63,866 nt of DNA from contig NZ_VTXD01000030.1 of assembly GCF_013114625.1 (NCBI RefSeq), positions 1 to 63,866 of the forward strand, in the 5' to 3' direction. Positions 51,908 to 60,130 of this stretch are shown here, in pieces. The position numbers and the translations under genes are program-made. The notes beneath the pieces are model-generated. The model worked only from the letters and a program-made list of their open reading frames with translations. It was not told the DNA's origin and ran no database searches. Origin of the DNA: Vibrio sp. 99-70-13A1. Lineage in GTDB: Bacteria > Pseudomonadota > Gammaproteobacteria > Enterobacterales > Vibrionaceae. The number at the start of each line of letters is the position of its first letter. The first letter of the stretch is position 1.

Positions 51908-51950
51908 AAAAGAGTGAACTACATTCTAACAGCTGGACAGATTAGCATAA

Positions 51951-51983
51951 AAAAACGCTGAACTGTGTGAGTGCAGCGTTTTT
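51951..51983 (-). terminator. terminator of frr
   Basis: AAAAACGCTG and CAGCGTTTTT form a 10-bp stem around a 13-nt loop; TTATGC follows on the minus strand. It separates the rpsB-tsf-pyrH-frr block from uppS. Confidence 0.8.
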
Positions 51984-52005
51984 CCAACATAAAGAATAAG
52001 GAAAA

Positions 52006-52563
52006 TTAAACTTCCATCAACTCTTTTTCTTTACCAGCTAGTACTTCATCTACATTTTTTACTGCAGCATCAGTTAGCTTTTGAATTTCATCTTGTGCTT
52101 TACGATCTTCATCTTCAGAAATTTCTTTATCTTTAAGAAGTGCTTTTAGATCGCCATTTGCGTCACGACGGATGTTACGAATAGCAACACGACCACCTTC
52201 AGCTTCACCACGTACGATTTTAACTAGGTCTTTACGACGCTCTTCCGTTAATGCTGGAAGTGGAACACGGATAACCGTTCCTGCAGACATAGGGTTTAGA
52301 CCTAGGTCAGACGTCATGATCGCCTTTTCAACAAGTGGTGTAAGTGTTTTATCAAATACGGTAATAGCTAGAGTACGAGCATCTTCAGCAATTACGTTAG
52401 CAACTTGGCTTAAAGGCGTTGGTGCACCGTAGTACTCAACTGTCAGGCCAGAAAGTAGGCTCGGGTGAGCACGACCTGTACGAATCTTTTGCAGGCTGTT
52501 TTTTAGTGCATCAACACTTTTTACCATGCGCTCTTGAGCGTCTTTTTTAATTTCGTTAATCAC
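52006..52563 (-). CDS. frr: ribosome recycling factor
   Basis: Frr with EF-G splits post-termination ribosomes. A GTG start at 52563, with AAGGTG seven bases upstream, gives 185 residues (MINEIKKDAQERM), the E. coli length. An upstream in-frame ATG at 52593 would add ten residues foreign to the family. Conserved stretches are KIRTGRAHPSLL and VPLPALTEERRKDL, with LLKDKEISEDEDRK further on. It lies 97 bp after pyrH, in the conserved rpsB-tsf-pyrH-frr order. Confidence 0.97.
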   Translation of the reverse strand: MINEIKKDAQERMVKSVDALKNSLQKIRTGRAHPSLLSGLTVEYYGAPTPLSQVANVIAEDARTLAITVFDKTLTPLVEKAIMTSDLGLNPMSAGTVIRVPLPALTEERRKDLVKIVRGEAEGGRVAIRNIRRDANGDLKALLKDKEISEDEDRKAQDEIQKLTDAAVKNVDEVLAGKEKELMEV

Positions 52564-52660
52564 AATTTCACCTTGATTATGTTCTTTCTTCAAGAAAGCT
52601 TTTTATTTGGAGTGATAGGGATAAGCTTGCCAAAGTGTAAACCTTAACAAGCCCGAAAAA

Positions 52661-53392
52661 TTAGTCAGCATCGCTGATTAATGTACCTTCAGTTTCACCC
52701 ATAACCACGCGACGTAATGCGCCTGGTTTATTCATGTTAAATACACGGATCGGCATTTTGTGATCACGAGCTAGCGTAAATGCAGCCAAATCCATTACTT
52801 TCAATTCTTTCTCAAGAATCGTGTTGTAAGACAAAGTATCATACAGCTCTGCGTCTGGGTTTGCTACTGGGTCAGCCGTAAATACACCATCTACTTTCGT
52901 CGCTTTTAGAACGACGTCAGCTTCGATTTCGATACCACGTAGACACGCAGCAGAATCTGTAGTGAAGAATGGATTACCTGTACCAGCAGAGAAGATCACA
53001 ACGCGACCTTGACGCAGTTGACTGATTGCATCAGCCCAGTTGTAATCGTCACATACACCTTTAAGAGGAATTGCAGACATTACACGTGCGTTTACGTAAG
53101 CACGGTGTAAAGCGTCGCGCATTGCAAGGCCGTTCATTACCGTTGCAAGCATACCCATGTGGTCGCCAACAACGCGGTTCATACCTGCTTCAGCAAGACC
53201 TGCACCACGGAAAAGGTTACCACCGCCGATAACAACACCAACTTGAACACCAAGTTCTACCAATTCTTTCACTTCTTGAGCCATACGATCAAGGATCGTT
53301 GGATCAATACCAAAACCTTCTTCGCCTTGCAGGGCTTCACCGCTAAGTTTTAACAGGATACGTTGATACGCTGGTTTAGGGTTCGTAGTCAT
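52661..53392 (-). CDS. pyrH: UMP kinase
   Basis: PyrH phosphorylates UMP to UDP. The ATG at 53392 gives 243 residues (E. coli 241); an upstream start at 53431 is not supported. The amino-acid-kinase fold is clear: RILLKLSGEAL (about 12-22), GGGNLFRGAGLAEAGMNRV (about 57-75, GTP/UMP site), and FSAGTGNPFFTTDSAA (about 134-149). It is the major entry of UMP, including that made by Upp (18617), into UTP/CTP pools. Confidence 0.97.
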   Translation of the reverse strand: MTTNPKPAYQRILLKLSGEALQGEEGFGIDPTILDRMAQEVKELVELGVQVGVVIGGGNLFRGAGLAEAGMNRVVGDHMGMLATVMNGLAMRDALHRAYVNARVMSAIPLKGVCDDYNWADAISQLRQGRVVIFSAGTGNPFFTTDSAACLRGIEIEADVVLKATKVDGVFTADPVANPDAELYDTLSYNTILEKELKVMDLAAFTLARDHKMPIRVFNMNKPGALRRVVMGETEGTLISDAD

Positions 53393-53520
53393 GGAGTTTA
53401 CCTTTAAAAAAAGTTGATGATTAACAGTCATGGATGAAAACTAAATGCTTAAAGCAATTTTCATTCATAACGGCTAAATTCTAAAACATGAACTAATATT
53501 CATTGAAAAGCACTAGTCAT

Positions 53521-53550
53521 AAAAAGACCGCAGCAATGGCCACGGTCTTT
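53521..53550 (-). terminator. terminator after tsf
   Basis: AAAGACCG and CGGTCTTT form the outer stem, with GGC/GCT-type pairs inside; TTTTTATG follows on the minus strand. It lies between tsf and pyrH. Confidence 0.8.
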
Positions 53551-53571
53551 ATTCAATCAATACACTAAGGA

Positions 53572-54417
53572 TTAACCTTGTTGTACCGCTGCAACTTCGT
53601 CTGCGAAGCTCATTTCAGCAGCTTTCTCGATACCTTCACCAACTTCTAAACGAACGAAGGTAGATACTGATGCGCCTTTCTCTTTAAGAATGTCAGCAAC
53701 AGTTTTCTTAGGTTCCATGATGAAAGCTTGACCAGTAAGAGATACTTCGCCCGTGAATTTCTTCATACGGCCGATAACCATTTTCTCAGCGATCTCTTGA
53801 GGCTTGCCTTCGTTCATAGCGATTTCTACTTGAACAGCTTTTTCTTTTTCTACTACGTCAGCAGGTACGTCAGATGGGTTAACGTACTCAGGCTTAGAAG
53901 CAGCAACGTGCATAGCGATGTGCTTAAGCGTTTCAGCTTCGCCTTCACCAGCAACTACAACACCGATTTTTTCGCCGTGACGGTAAGAAGCAAGTGCTAC
54001 ACCTTCAACAAGCTCAACGCGACGGATGCTGATGTTTTCACCGATTTTAGTTACTAGCGCAATACGTGCGTCTTCAAATTTAGCTTGAAGTGCAACGATA
54101 TCTAAACGCTCTGCTAGAGCAGCTTCAGCAACTTCGTTAGCGAATGCAAGGAAACCTGCATCTTTAGCTACGAAATCAGTTTGGCAGTTAACTTCAAGAA
54201 GAGCAGCAACGCCAGCTTCTTCTTTAATGATGATTGTGCCTTCAGCAGCAACGTTACCAGCTTTTTTAGCTGCTTTCGCTGCGCCAGATTTACGCATGTT
54301 TTCAATTGCTAGCTCGATGTCGCCTTCAGCAGCAACAAGCGCTTTTTTACATTCCATCATGCCCGCAGCTGTGCGTTCACGAAGTTCTTTAACTAGAGCT
54401 GCAGTTACAGTTGCCAT
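53572..54417 (-). CDS. tsf: translation elongation factor Ts
   Basis: EF-Ts is the nucleotide-exchange factor of EF-Tu. It has 281 residues (E. coli 283). The N-terminal UBA-like domain starts VTAALVKELRERTAAGMMEC. TDFVAKDAGF at 80-89 is the motif that displaces Mg2+ from EF-Tu. The coiled-coil and C-terminal helical module follow to ADEVAAVQQG. It is downstream of rpsB across a terminator-like hairpin, so its level may be set partly by read-through. Confidence 0.98.
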   Translation of the reverse strand: MATVTAALVKELRERTAAGMMECKKALVAAEGDIELAIENMRKSGAAKAAKKAGNVAAEGTIIIKEEAGVAALLEVNCQTDFVAKDAGFLAFANEVAEAALAERLDIVALQAKFEDARIALVTKIGENISIRRVELVEGVALASYRHGEKIGVVVAGEGEAETLKHIAMHVAASKPEYVNPSDVPADVVEKEKAVQVEIAMNEGKPQEIAEKMVIGRMKKFTGEVSLTGQAFIMEPKKTVADILKEKGASVSTFVRLEVGEGIEKAAEMSFADEVAAVQQG

Positions 54418-54440
54418 TCTCTATTCCTCAGTTAATTCTA

Positions 54441-54479
54441 AAAAAGATAAAAAACAGGGGCCTCATTAAATGGCCCCTG
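54441..54479 (-). terminator. terminator/attenuator between rpsB and tsf
   Basis: CAGGGGCC (54455-54462) and GGCCCCTG (54472-54479) form an 8-bp GC-rich stem; the minus strand continues TTTTTTATCTTTTT. This is a strong intrinsic terminator placed inside an essential operon, so it must be partial. Confidence 0.85.
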
Positions 54480-54556
54480 ATATTGACTGTATTTAGTTTG
54501 TTTCAGCTATCAATAATGACAGTTGAATATGAACTAAATATGGCTCAGAGCCGCTA

Positions 54557-55291
54557 TTATTCAGCTTCTACGAAACCGTCTTTTTCAGCAGCAGCAGCGA
54601 TAACAACATCTTTGTTACGGCCTTCTTTAACCGCATCAGCAGCAGCGTTTAGGTAAAGCTGTACTGCACGGATTGCATCGTCATTACCAGGAATGATGAA
54701 GTCAATGCCGTCTGGGTTAGAGTTAGTATCAACTACAGCGTAAACTGGGATACCTAGGTTGTTAGCTTCTTTAACTGCGATGTGTTCGTGGTCAGCATCG
54801 ATTACGAATAGAGCGTCAGGTAGGCCGCCCATGTTCTTAATACCACCAAGAGACTTCTCTAGCTTCTCCATTTCACGAGTGCGCATTAGAGCTTCTTTCT
54901 TAGTAAGCTTGTCGAAAGTACCGTCTTGAGCTTGCGCTTCAAGTTCTTTCAGACGCTTGATAGACTGACGAACAGTTTTGTAGTTCGTTAGCATACCGCC
55001 TAACCAGCGGTTGTTAACGTAGAATTGGTTGCTGTTGATAGCAGCTTCTTTAACAGCTTCAGATGCAGCACGCTTAGTACCAACAAATAGAACTTTACCT
55101 TTCTTCTCGCCAACTTTAGCAATTTCAGCTAGAGCGTCGTTGAACATTGGTACAGTTTTTTCTAGGTTGATGATATGTACTTTGTTACGAGCACCAAAGA
55201 TGAATGGCTTCATTTTTGGGTTCCAGTAACGAGTTTGGTGACCGAAGTGAACACCAGCTTTAAGCATATCGCGCATTGATACAGTTGCCAT
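54557..55291 (-). CDS. rpsB: 30S ribosomal protein S2
   Basis: S2 binds the 30S head/body junction. The ATG at 55291 gives 244 residues (E. coli 241) with the start MATVSMRDMLKAGVHFGHQ; an upstream in-frame start at 55324 lies inside the leader. Conserved parts are RYWNPKMKPFIFGAR, NNRWLGGMLTNYKTVRQS, and LFVIDADHEHIAV. It is the first gene of the rpsB-tsf block and is preceded by a ~190-nt leader with a conserved extended -10 promoter. Confidence 0.98.
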   Translation of the reverse strand: MATVSMRDMLKAGVHFGHQTRYWNPKMKPFIFGARNKVHIINLEKTVPMFNDALAEIAKVGEKKGKVLFVGTKRAASEAVKEAAINSNQFYVNNRWLGGMLTNYKTVRQSIKRLKELEAQAQDGTFDKLTKKEALMRTREMEKLEKSLGGIKNMGGLPDALFVIDADHEHIAVKEANNLGIPVYAVVDTNSNPDGIDFIIPGNDDAIRAVQLYLNAAADAVKEGRNKDVVIAAAAEKDGFVEAE

Positions 55292-55482
55292 TTTAAAATC
55301 CTCTATGGGGTTAGGCCTCCACATTTCCCATAAATCCGACCCCTAACATCTACTTGTTTAAGCACAAGCAGTTTTATTGTTGAGGCACCCCGGAACATGT
55401 GTCGAAATGTGTGTGATTTAAAGATAATTAGTATAGACAGAAAGCCTAATTCGCCAATATGGAGAAATCAGTCCTTGTGTCC
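55292..55482 (-). promoter_or_regulatory. rpsB 5' leader (candidate S2 autoregulation site)
   Basis: Between the promoter and the rpsB ATG the minus strand has about 190 nt with GGGGTGCC and TGTGGAGGCC segments that can pair locally. In gamma-proteobacteria the rpsB leader is bound by S2 to repress rpsB-tsf. The role here is inferred from position and general similarity. Confidence 0.5.
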
Positions 55483-55501
55483 GGCGCGCTTTATACCATA
55501 T
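55483..55501 (-). promoter_or_regulatory. rpsB promoter with extended -10 and GC-rich discriminator
   Basis: The minus strand reads TATGGTATAAAG then CGCGCC. An extended -10 (TGGTATAAA) followed by a GCGCGCC discriminator is the conserved rpsB promoter layout and predicts strong, ppGpp-sensitive expression. A second, weaker candidate (TTGGCG, 16 bp, TATACT) lies inside the leader. Confidence 0.75.
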
Positions 55502-55649
55502 TTCGTCTATCTTTGGCTAGAAAAAAATAAGAATCTCGGTGAGATCACACCGAATCTTTAGCCAAAAATAAATCGCTTATATGATCTCTAAAATTTGCTA
55601 TAAAACGCCAATTATCTAAAACCACTTTCCTTCTCGGGTTATCGGATTG

Positions 55650-55677
55650 TTGCGCTTATATGCTGCACTGCTAGAAT
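55650..55677 (+). promoter_or_regulatory. sigma-70 promoter of map
   Basis: TTGCGC (55650-55655) and TAGAAT (55672-55677) have a 16-bp spacer. AGCGCC follows the -10, the same -10/discriminator string as at purM. It lies about 45 bp before the map ATG. Confidence 0.6.
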
Positions 55678-55723
55678 AGCGCCATATGCACACTCAGGTG
55701 CTACAGAATTTAAGAGACATACA

Positions 55724-56602
55724 ATGGCTGTAAAAATTAAAACTGCTGATGAAATAGCAAAGATGCGCGTTGCTGGCAAGCTTGCCGCTGAAATCCTAGA
55801 AATGATTGAACCTCACATCCAGGTGGGTACAACAACAGAGGAACTGAACACGATCTGTCATGAGTACGCACTAGCAAAAGGCGCATACTCAGCACCACTT
55901 GACTATCATGGTTTCCCTAAATCAATCTGCACATCTATCAACCACGTTGTTTGCCATGGCATACCAGCATCACAAGATGAAATGGGCAGCAATGGTCAGT
56001 TGAAACCAGCGGTTTTAAAAGACGGTGATATTCTGAACGTCGACATCACTGTGATTGTTCCTGATGACGAGAATGCAGATCTTAGCGTTCGCCCACAAGG
56101 CTTCCACGGTGACACGTCAAAAATGTTCCTAGTTGGTGAAGTATCTCCTGCTAACAAACGCTTATGCATGGTGGCACAAGAAGCACTTTATGAAGGCATG
56201 CGCCAAGTAAAACCAGGAGTACAACTGGGTAAAGTTGGTACAGCAATTGAGAAATACATAAAGACAAATAACAAGAACAACCCTCGTGCAAAATTTTCAA
56301 TTGTTAAAGATTACTGCGGTCATGGGATTGGTTCTGAATTCCACGAAGATCCTCAAGTTGTTCATTACAAAAATAATGACCGTACCGTGTTAAAAGCGGG
56401 TATGTGTTTCACTATTGAGCCAATGATTAACGCAGGAAAATTCGGTTGTAGTCTAGACGATGAAGATAACTGGACTGTATACACTGGTGACAGCAAGAAC
56501 TCTGCGCAATGGGAACACACTCTAGTTGTCACTGAAACTGGCTGTGAAGTGCTGACTTTACGTAGTGACGACGCGATTCCGCGCATCATGAAAAACGTAT
56601 AA
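55724..56602 (+). CDS. map: methionine aminopeptidase type I
   Basis: Map removes the initiator methionine. It has 292 residues, about 28 more than E. coli (264). The core is intact: PLDYHGFPKSICTSINHVVCHG (given in part), metal ligands in DILNVDITV and FHGDTSKMF, YCGHGIGSEFHE and FTIEPMINAG. The extra length is in three surface insertions: after CHGIP (SQDEMGSNGQLKPA), between the first two metal strands (PDDENADLSVRPQ) and before KFSIVKDY (KTNNKNNPRA). It is divergent from rpsB and followed by glnD. Confidence 0.97.
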   Translation: MAVKIKTADEIAKMRVAGKLAAEILEMIEPHIQVGTTTEELNTICHEYALAKGAYSAPLDYHGFPKSICTSINHVVCHGIPASQDEMGSNGQLKPAVLKDGDILNVDITVIVPDDENADLSVRPQGFHGDTSKMFLVGEVSPANKRLCMVAQEALYEGMRQVKPGVQLGKVGTAIEKYIKTNNKNNPRAKFSIVKDYCGHGIGSEFHEDPQVVHYKNNDRTVLKAGMCFTIEPMINAGKFGCSLDDEDNWTVYTGDSKNSAQWEHTLVVTETGCEVLTLRSDDAIPRIMKNV

Positions 56603-56663
56603 ATCACAAACTAAGATGCCATCATAATTCAAATGATGGTCATTATTAGACTAATAACTCTCC

Positions 56664-56692
56664 TATCCTCGCTTATGCGGGGATATTTTTTA
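56664..56692 (+). terminator. terminator of map
   Basis: TATCCTCGC and GCGGGGATA form a 9-bp stem (one G-T pair) with loop TTAT, followed by TTTTTTATC. It separates map from glnD. Confidence 0.85.
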
Positions 56693-56763
56693 TCTAATCC
56701 CTTCAGTTCCATGTTCAACATCTGTTAAATTGAATTTATCTCGACCTGCATGGATAGCAAACA

Positions 56764-59385
56764 ATGCCGTACCAATCTCCTCTCATGTTCACTGATGAAC
56801 AAATTGATATATCAGAGTTAAAAAGCCAGTTAGAAGGTTTTACGCTCTATCAAAAAAACGAATTTCTTAACCACCACCCAGTAACAGATCTTGTGCTTGG
56901 ACGCTCTGAGTATATGGATTTACTGCTTAACCGCTTGTGGCGGTATTTTGGTTTCAGTGATTTGCCCCATATAAGTTTGGTAGCGGTTGGAGGATATGGA
57001 AGAGGAGAACTTCATCCACTGTCAGATATCGACATTCTCGTTGTTTCAAAGAAAACGCTACCAGCAGCCCTAGGTGAGAAAGTCAGCCAATTCATTACTA
57101 TGTTATGGGACTTAAGGTTAGAAGTAGGTCACGCAGTACGAACCATTGAGGAGTGCATTGAAATTGGAGGAGACGATTTAACCGTTGCCACCAACCTTCA
57201 AGAGTCTCGCTTACTTTGTGGAAGTGAAGACACCTTTAAAATTCTCAAACGGAAAGTAGATTCCGATTCGTTCTGGCCCAGCGAAACTTTTTATCGCGCT
57301 AAAATACAAGAGCAAAAAAGTCGCCATGCTCGTTATCACGATACAACATACAACCTTGAACCGGATATTAAATCCACACCAGGCGGATTGAGGGATATAC
57401 ATACACTAAGTTGGGTTGCTCGTAGACATTTCGGCGCAACCTCGCTTCTCGAGATGAGTAAATATGGCTTTCTTACGGATGCCGAATATCGCGAACTGGT
57501 GGAGTGTCAGGATTTCTTATGGCGCGTTCGTTTTGCTTTACACGTTGAATTACGCCGCTATGACAACAGGCTCACCTTCGCCCATCAAGTCCAAGTTGCC
57601 GAACATTTAGGCTATACAGGCGAAGGAAACCGCGGCATCGAAATGATGATGAAAGAGTTCTACCGTACCTTGCGTCGTGTAGCGGAACTCAACAAAATGC
57701 TGCTTAAATTGTTTGATCAAGCGATTATAAATGGTGGAGCTACACTAGAAGCTGAAATCATTGATGGGGACTTTCAACGTAGAGGCGCACTTATCGAGGC
57801 TCGCAAGCCTGCACTTTTCCAAGCAAGACCGGAAACCATCCTCGATATGTTTATCCATATTGCCAACGACTCTTCAATTGAAGGCGTTAGCCCTCCTACA
57901 CTTCGCCAGTTGAGAACCGCAAGACGTAGGCTAAATAAATTCCTACATTCTATTCCTGCTGCTCGTGAAAAATTCATGGATTTAGTCCGCCATCCTAATG
58001 CTTTACATAAAGCGTTCAGTTTAATGCATAAACTTGGGGTCCTTTCAGCCTACCTCCCCCAATGGAGCCAAATCGTTGGTCAGATGCAGTTTGATTTATT
58101 CCACGTTTATACAGTAGACGAGCACAGTATTCGTTTATTAAAGCACATCAATAGTTTCAGCTACGCTTCTAACCGAGATCGCCACCCGATCTGCTGTGAA
58201 GTCTATCCTCGAATCTATAAAAAAGAGTTGTTAATTCTCGCAGCAATTTTCCACGATATTGGTAAAGGCAGAGGAGGTGACCACTCGGAGATTGGAGCAG
58301 TCGAAGCCTATGATTTCTGTATAGAACACGGCCTTTCTAAGCCAGAGGCAAAGCTCGTTTCATGGTTAGTTCAAAATCACTTGTTAATGTCCGTCACTGC
58401 ACAGCGTCGAGATATTTACGACCCTGAAGTTATCACCGAGTTTGCTAAACAAGTTAGAGACGAAGAGCGGTTAGAGTTCTTAGTTTGTTTAACCGTTGCT
58501 GATATCTGCGCAACCAACCCAGAACTTTGGAACAGCTGGAAACGTACCTTACTTGCTGAACTTTTCCACTCCACTCAACGAGCTCTGCGTCGAGGGCTAG
58601 AAAACCCAGTCGATGTTCGAGACCGAATTCGCCACAATCAACAAATGGCATCTGCACTATTAAGAAAAGAAGGGTTCACCGCTCGTGAAATTGAAGTGCT
58701 TTGGCAACGCTTTAAAGCTGACTACTTCCTAAGGCATACGCACAAACAGATTGCTTGGCATTGTGAGCACTTGCTTCGTCAAGAAAACCCAAATCAACCG
58801 GTTGTTCTAATTAGTAAGAAATCAACACGTGGTGGTACAGAAGTCTTCGTTTACAGCAAAGATCAACCCGCCCTCTTTGCTTCAGTCGTAGCTGAGTTAG
58901 ATAGACGCAATTTTAACGTGCATGATGCTCAAGTCATGATCAGTAAAGATGGTCATGTTCTTGATACTTTCATGGTGCTGGATCAGCATGGTGAAGCCAT
59001 TGACGAAAGCCGCCATAAAGCAGTTATTAAACATCTAACACATGTGTTAGAAGACGGTCGCCCAACAAAAATCAAAGCCCGGAAAACCCCTAGAAATTTA
59101 CAGCATTTCACCGTAAAAACGGTGGTTGAGTTTCTACCAAGTAAGAATAAAAAACGGACGCTCATGGAGTTCAGAGCATTAGACACCCCAGGTCTATTGG
59201 CTCATGTTGGCGCGACTTTCTCCAAGCTTAATATCAATCTACACGGCGCGAAAATCACCACTATTGGTGAAAGAGCGGAAGATTTATTTATTCTTACCAG
59301 TGATACTGGTGGTCGATTATCTGAAGAGCAAGAGCAAGCTCTGAGAGAGAAACTTACTGAGAACGTTTCTGAGCTTGCCCCATAA
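56764..59385 (+). CDS. glnD: bifunctional uridylyltransferase/uridylyl-removing enzyme
   Basis: GlnD uridylylates PII under nitrogen limitation and deuridylylates it when glutamine is high. It has 873 residues. The nucleotidyltransferase domain has GGYGRGELHPLSDIDILV near 76-93; the middle HD domain has AAIFHDIGKGRGGDHSEIG near 491-509; two C-terminal ACT domains (about 690-770 and 800-870) sense glutamine. Its substrate GlnB is at 33430. The stop codon lies inside a heptamer repeat. The map-glnD-yaeH order resembles E. coli map-glnD-dapD-yaeH. Confidence 0.97.
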   Translation: MPYQSPLMFTDEQIDISELKSQLEGFTLYQKNEFLNHHPVTDLVLGRSEYMDLLLNRLWRYFGFSDLPHISLVAVGGYGRGELHPLSDIDILVVSKKTLPAALGEKVSQFITMLWDLRLEVGHAVRTIEECIEIGGDDLTVATNLQESRLLCGSEDTFKILKRKVDSDSFWPSETFYRAKIQEQKSRHARYHDTTYNLEPDIKSTPGGLRDIHTLSWVARRHFGATSLLEMSKYGFLTDAEYRELVECQDFLWRVRFALHVELRRYDNRLTFAHQVQVAEHLGYTGEGNRGIEMMMKEFYRTLRRVAELNKMLLKLFDQAIINGGATLEAEIIDGDFQRRGALIEARKPALFQARPETILDMFIHIANDSSIEGVSPPTLRQLRTARRRLNKFLHSIPAAREKFMDLVRHPNALHKAFSLMHKLGVLSAYLPQWSQIVGQMQFDLFHVYTVDEHSIRLLKHINSFSYASNRDRHPICCEVYPRIYKKELLILAAIFHDIGKGRGGDHSEIGAVEAYDFCIEHGLSKPEAKLVSWLVQNHLLMSVTAQRRDIYDPEVITEFAKQVRDEERLEFLVCLTVADICATNPELWNSWKRTLLAELFHSTQRALRRGLENPVDVRDRIRHNQQMASALLRKEGFTAREIEVLWQRFKADYFLRHTHKQIAWHCEHLLRQENPNQPVVLISKKSTRGGTEVFVYSKDQPALFASVVAELDRRNFNVHDAQVMISKDGHVLDTFMVLDQHGEAIDESRHKAVIKHLTHVLEDGRPTKIKARKTPRNLQHFTVKTVVEFLPSKNKKRTLMEFRALDTPGLLAHVGATFSKLNINLHGAKITTIGERAEDLFILTSDTGGRLSEEQEQALREKLTENVSELAP

Positions 59386-59420
59386 CTGATAACTGATAAC
59401 TGATAACTGATAACTGATAA
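59382..59420. repeat. heptanucleotide tandem repeat ATAACTG, 5.6 copies
   Basis: Five perfect copies of ATAACTG (59382-59416) plus ATAA. The glnD stop TAA is the second to fourth base of the first unit. Because 7 is not a multiple of 3, TAA and TGA fall in all three frames. Confidence 0.95.
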
Positions 59421-59650
59421 AGAATAATTAAGCCGTCGATTTATCGCTCACAACATACGAAACAATGAACTCGCGAGTATGGAAGTTTAAACATCGGCAA
59501 TTGAAACAGTGGGTAAGGGATAGAGCGATCTTGCCCACAACTTAAACGATAATACCGATAAGCGCTATCTAGCTCGTCATTTGGCTGCTACATTATTTCT
59601 GTCACAACTTATAACATTGATGTATTTCACTAAAAATTTAGAGGTCGCTT

Positions 59651-60034
59651 ATGTTTCCAAACCTCACTGGATTAGGTATTCATGAACCTAAACAGATTGA
59701 ACGCTACTCTCTTCGTCAAGAAGCTCACAAAGACATCCTTAAGATTTATTTCCGTAAGCAAAAAGGCGAGCTCTTCGCTAAAAGCGTGAAATTCAAATAC
59801 CCACGACAAGTCAAGAATGTGCTGGTTGATAGCGGTAGCCATCAGTACAAAGAAGTGACTGAAATAAACCGTAATTTAACGCTGGTTATCGATGAATTAA
59901 ACAAGATCACAAAACCAGCACCTAAAGCTGAAATCGATGTGAAAGAAAAGATTCTTACTGATTTAAGACACCTTGAAAAAGTCGTCTCGAGTAAAATTGC
60001 GGAAATTGAAGCGGATTTAGGAAAACTAAAGTAG
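59651..60034 (+). CDS. yaeH: UPF0325 / DUF3461 protein (YaeH-like)
   Basis: This 127-residue soluble protein starts MFPNLTGLGIHEPKQIERYSLRQEA. It has a basic middle (FRKQKGELFAKSVKFKYPRQ) and a C-terminal predicted coiled coil (DLRHLEKVVSSKIAEIEADLGKL). It fits the UPF0325/DUF3461 family with E. coli YaeH, which also lies downstream of glnD and dapD. Function unknown. The upstream 230 bp between the repeat and the ATG should contain its promoter. Confidence 0.88.
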   Translation: MFPNLTGLGIHEPKQIERYSLRQEAHKDILKIYFRKQKGELFAKSVKFKYPRQVKNVLVDSGSHQYKEVTEINRNLTLVIDELNKITKPAPKAEIDVKEKILTDLRHLEKVVSSKIAEIEADLGKLK

Positions 60035-60073
60035 GAATCTTACCCACTTAAACTTTTAAATTTCGAATACAAT

Positions 60074-60110
60074 TAAAGGGTTGATGCTGAGCATTAACCC
60101 TTTATTTTTC
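60074..60110 (+). terminator. terminator between the yaeH-like gene and truC
   Basis: AAAGGGTTGATGC and GCATTAACCCTTT form a 13-bp stem (one G-T pair) with a 3-nt loop, followed by ATTTTTC. It serves the yaeH-like gene; the A-rich flank may also serve truC. Confidence 0.8.
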
Positions 60111-60130
60111 TTATAACTTTTAGTTAAACC

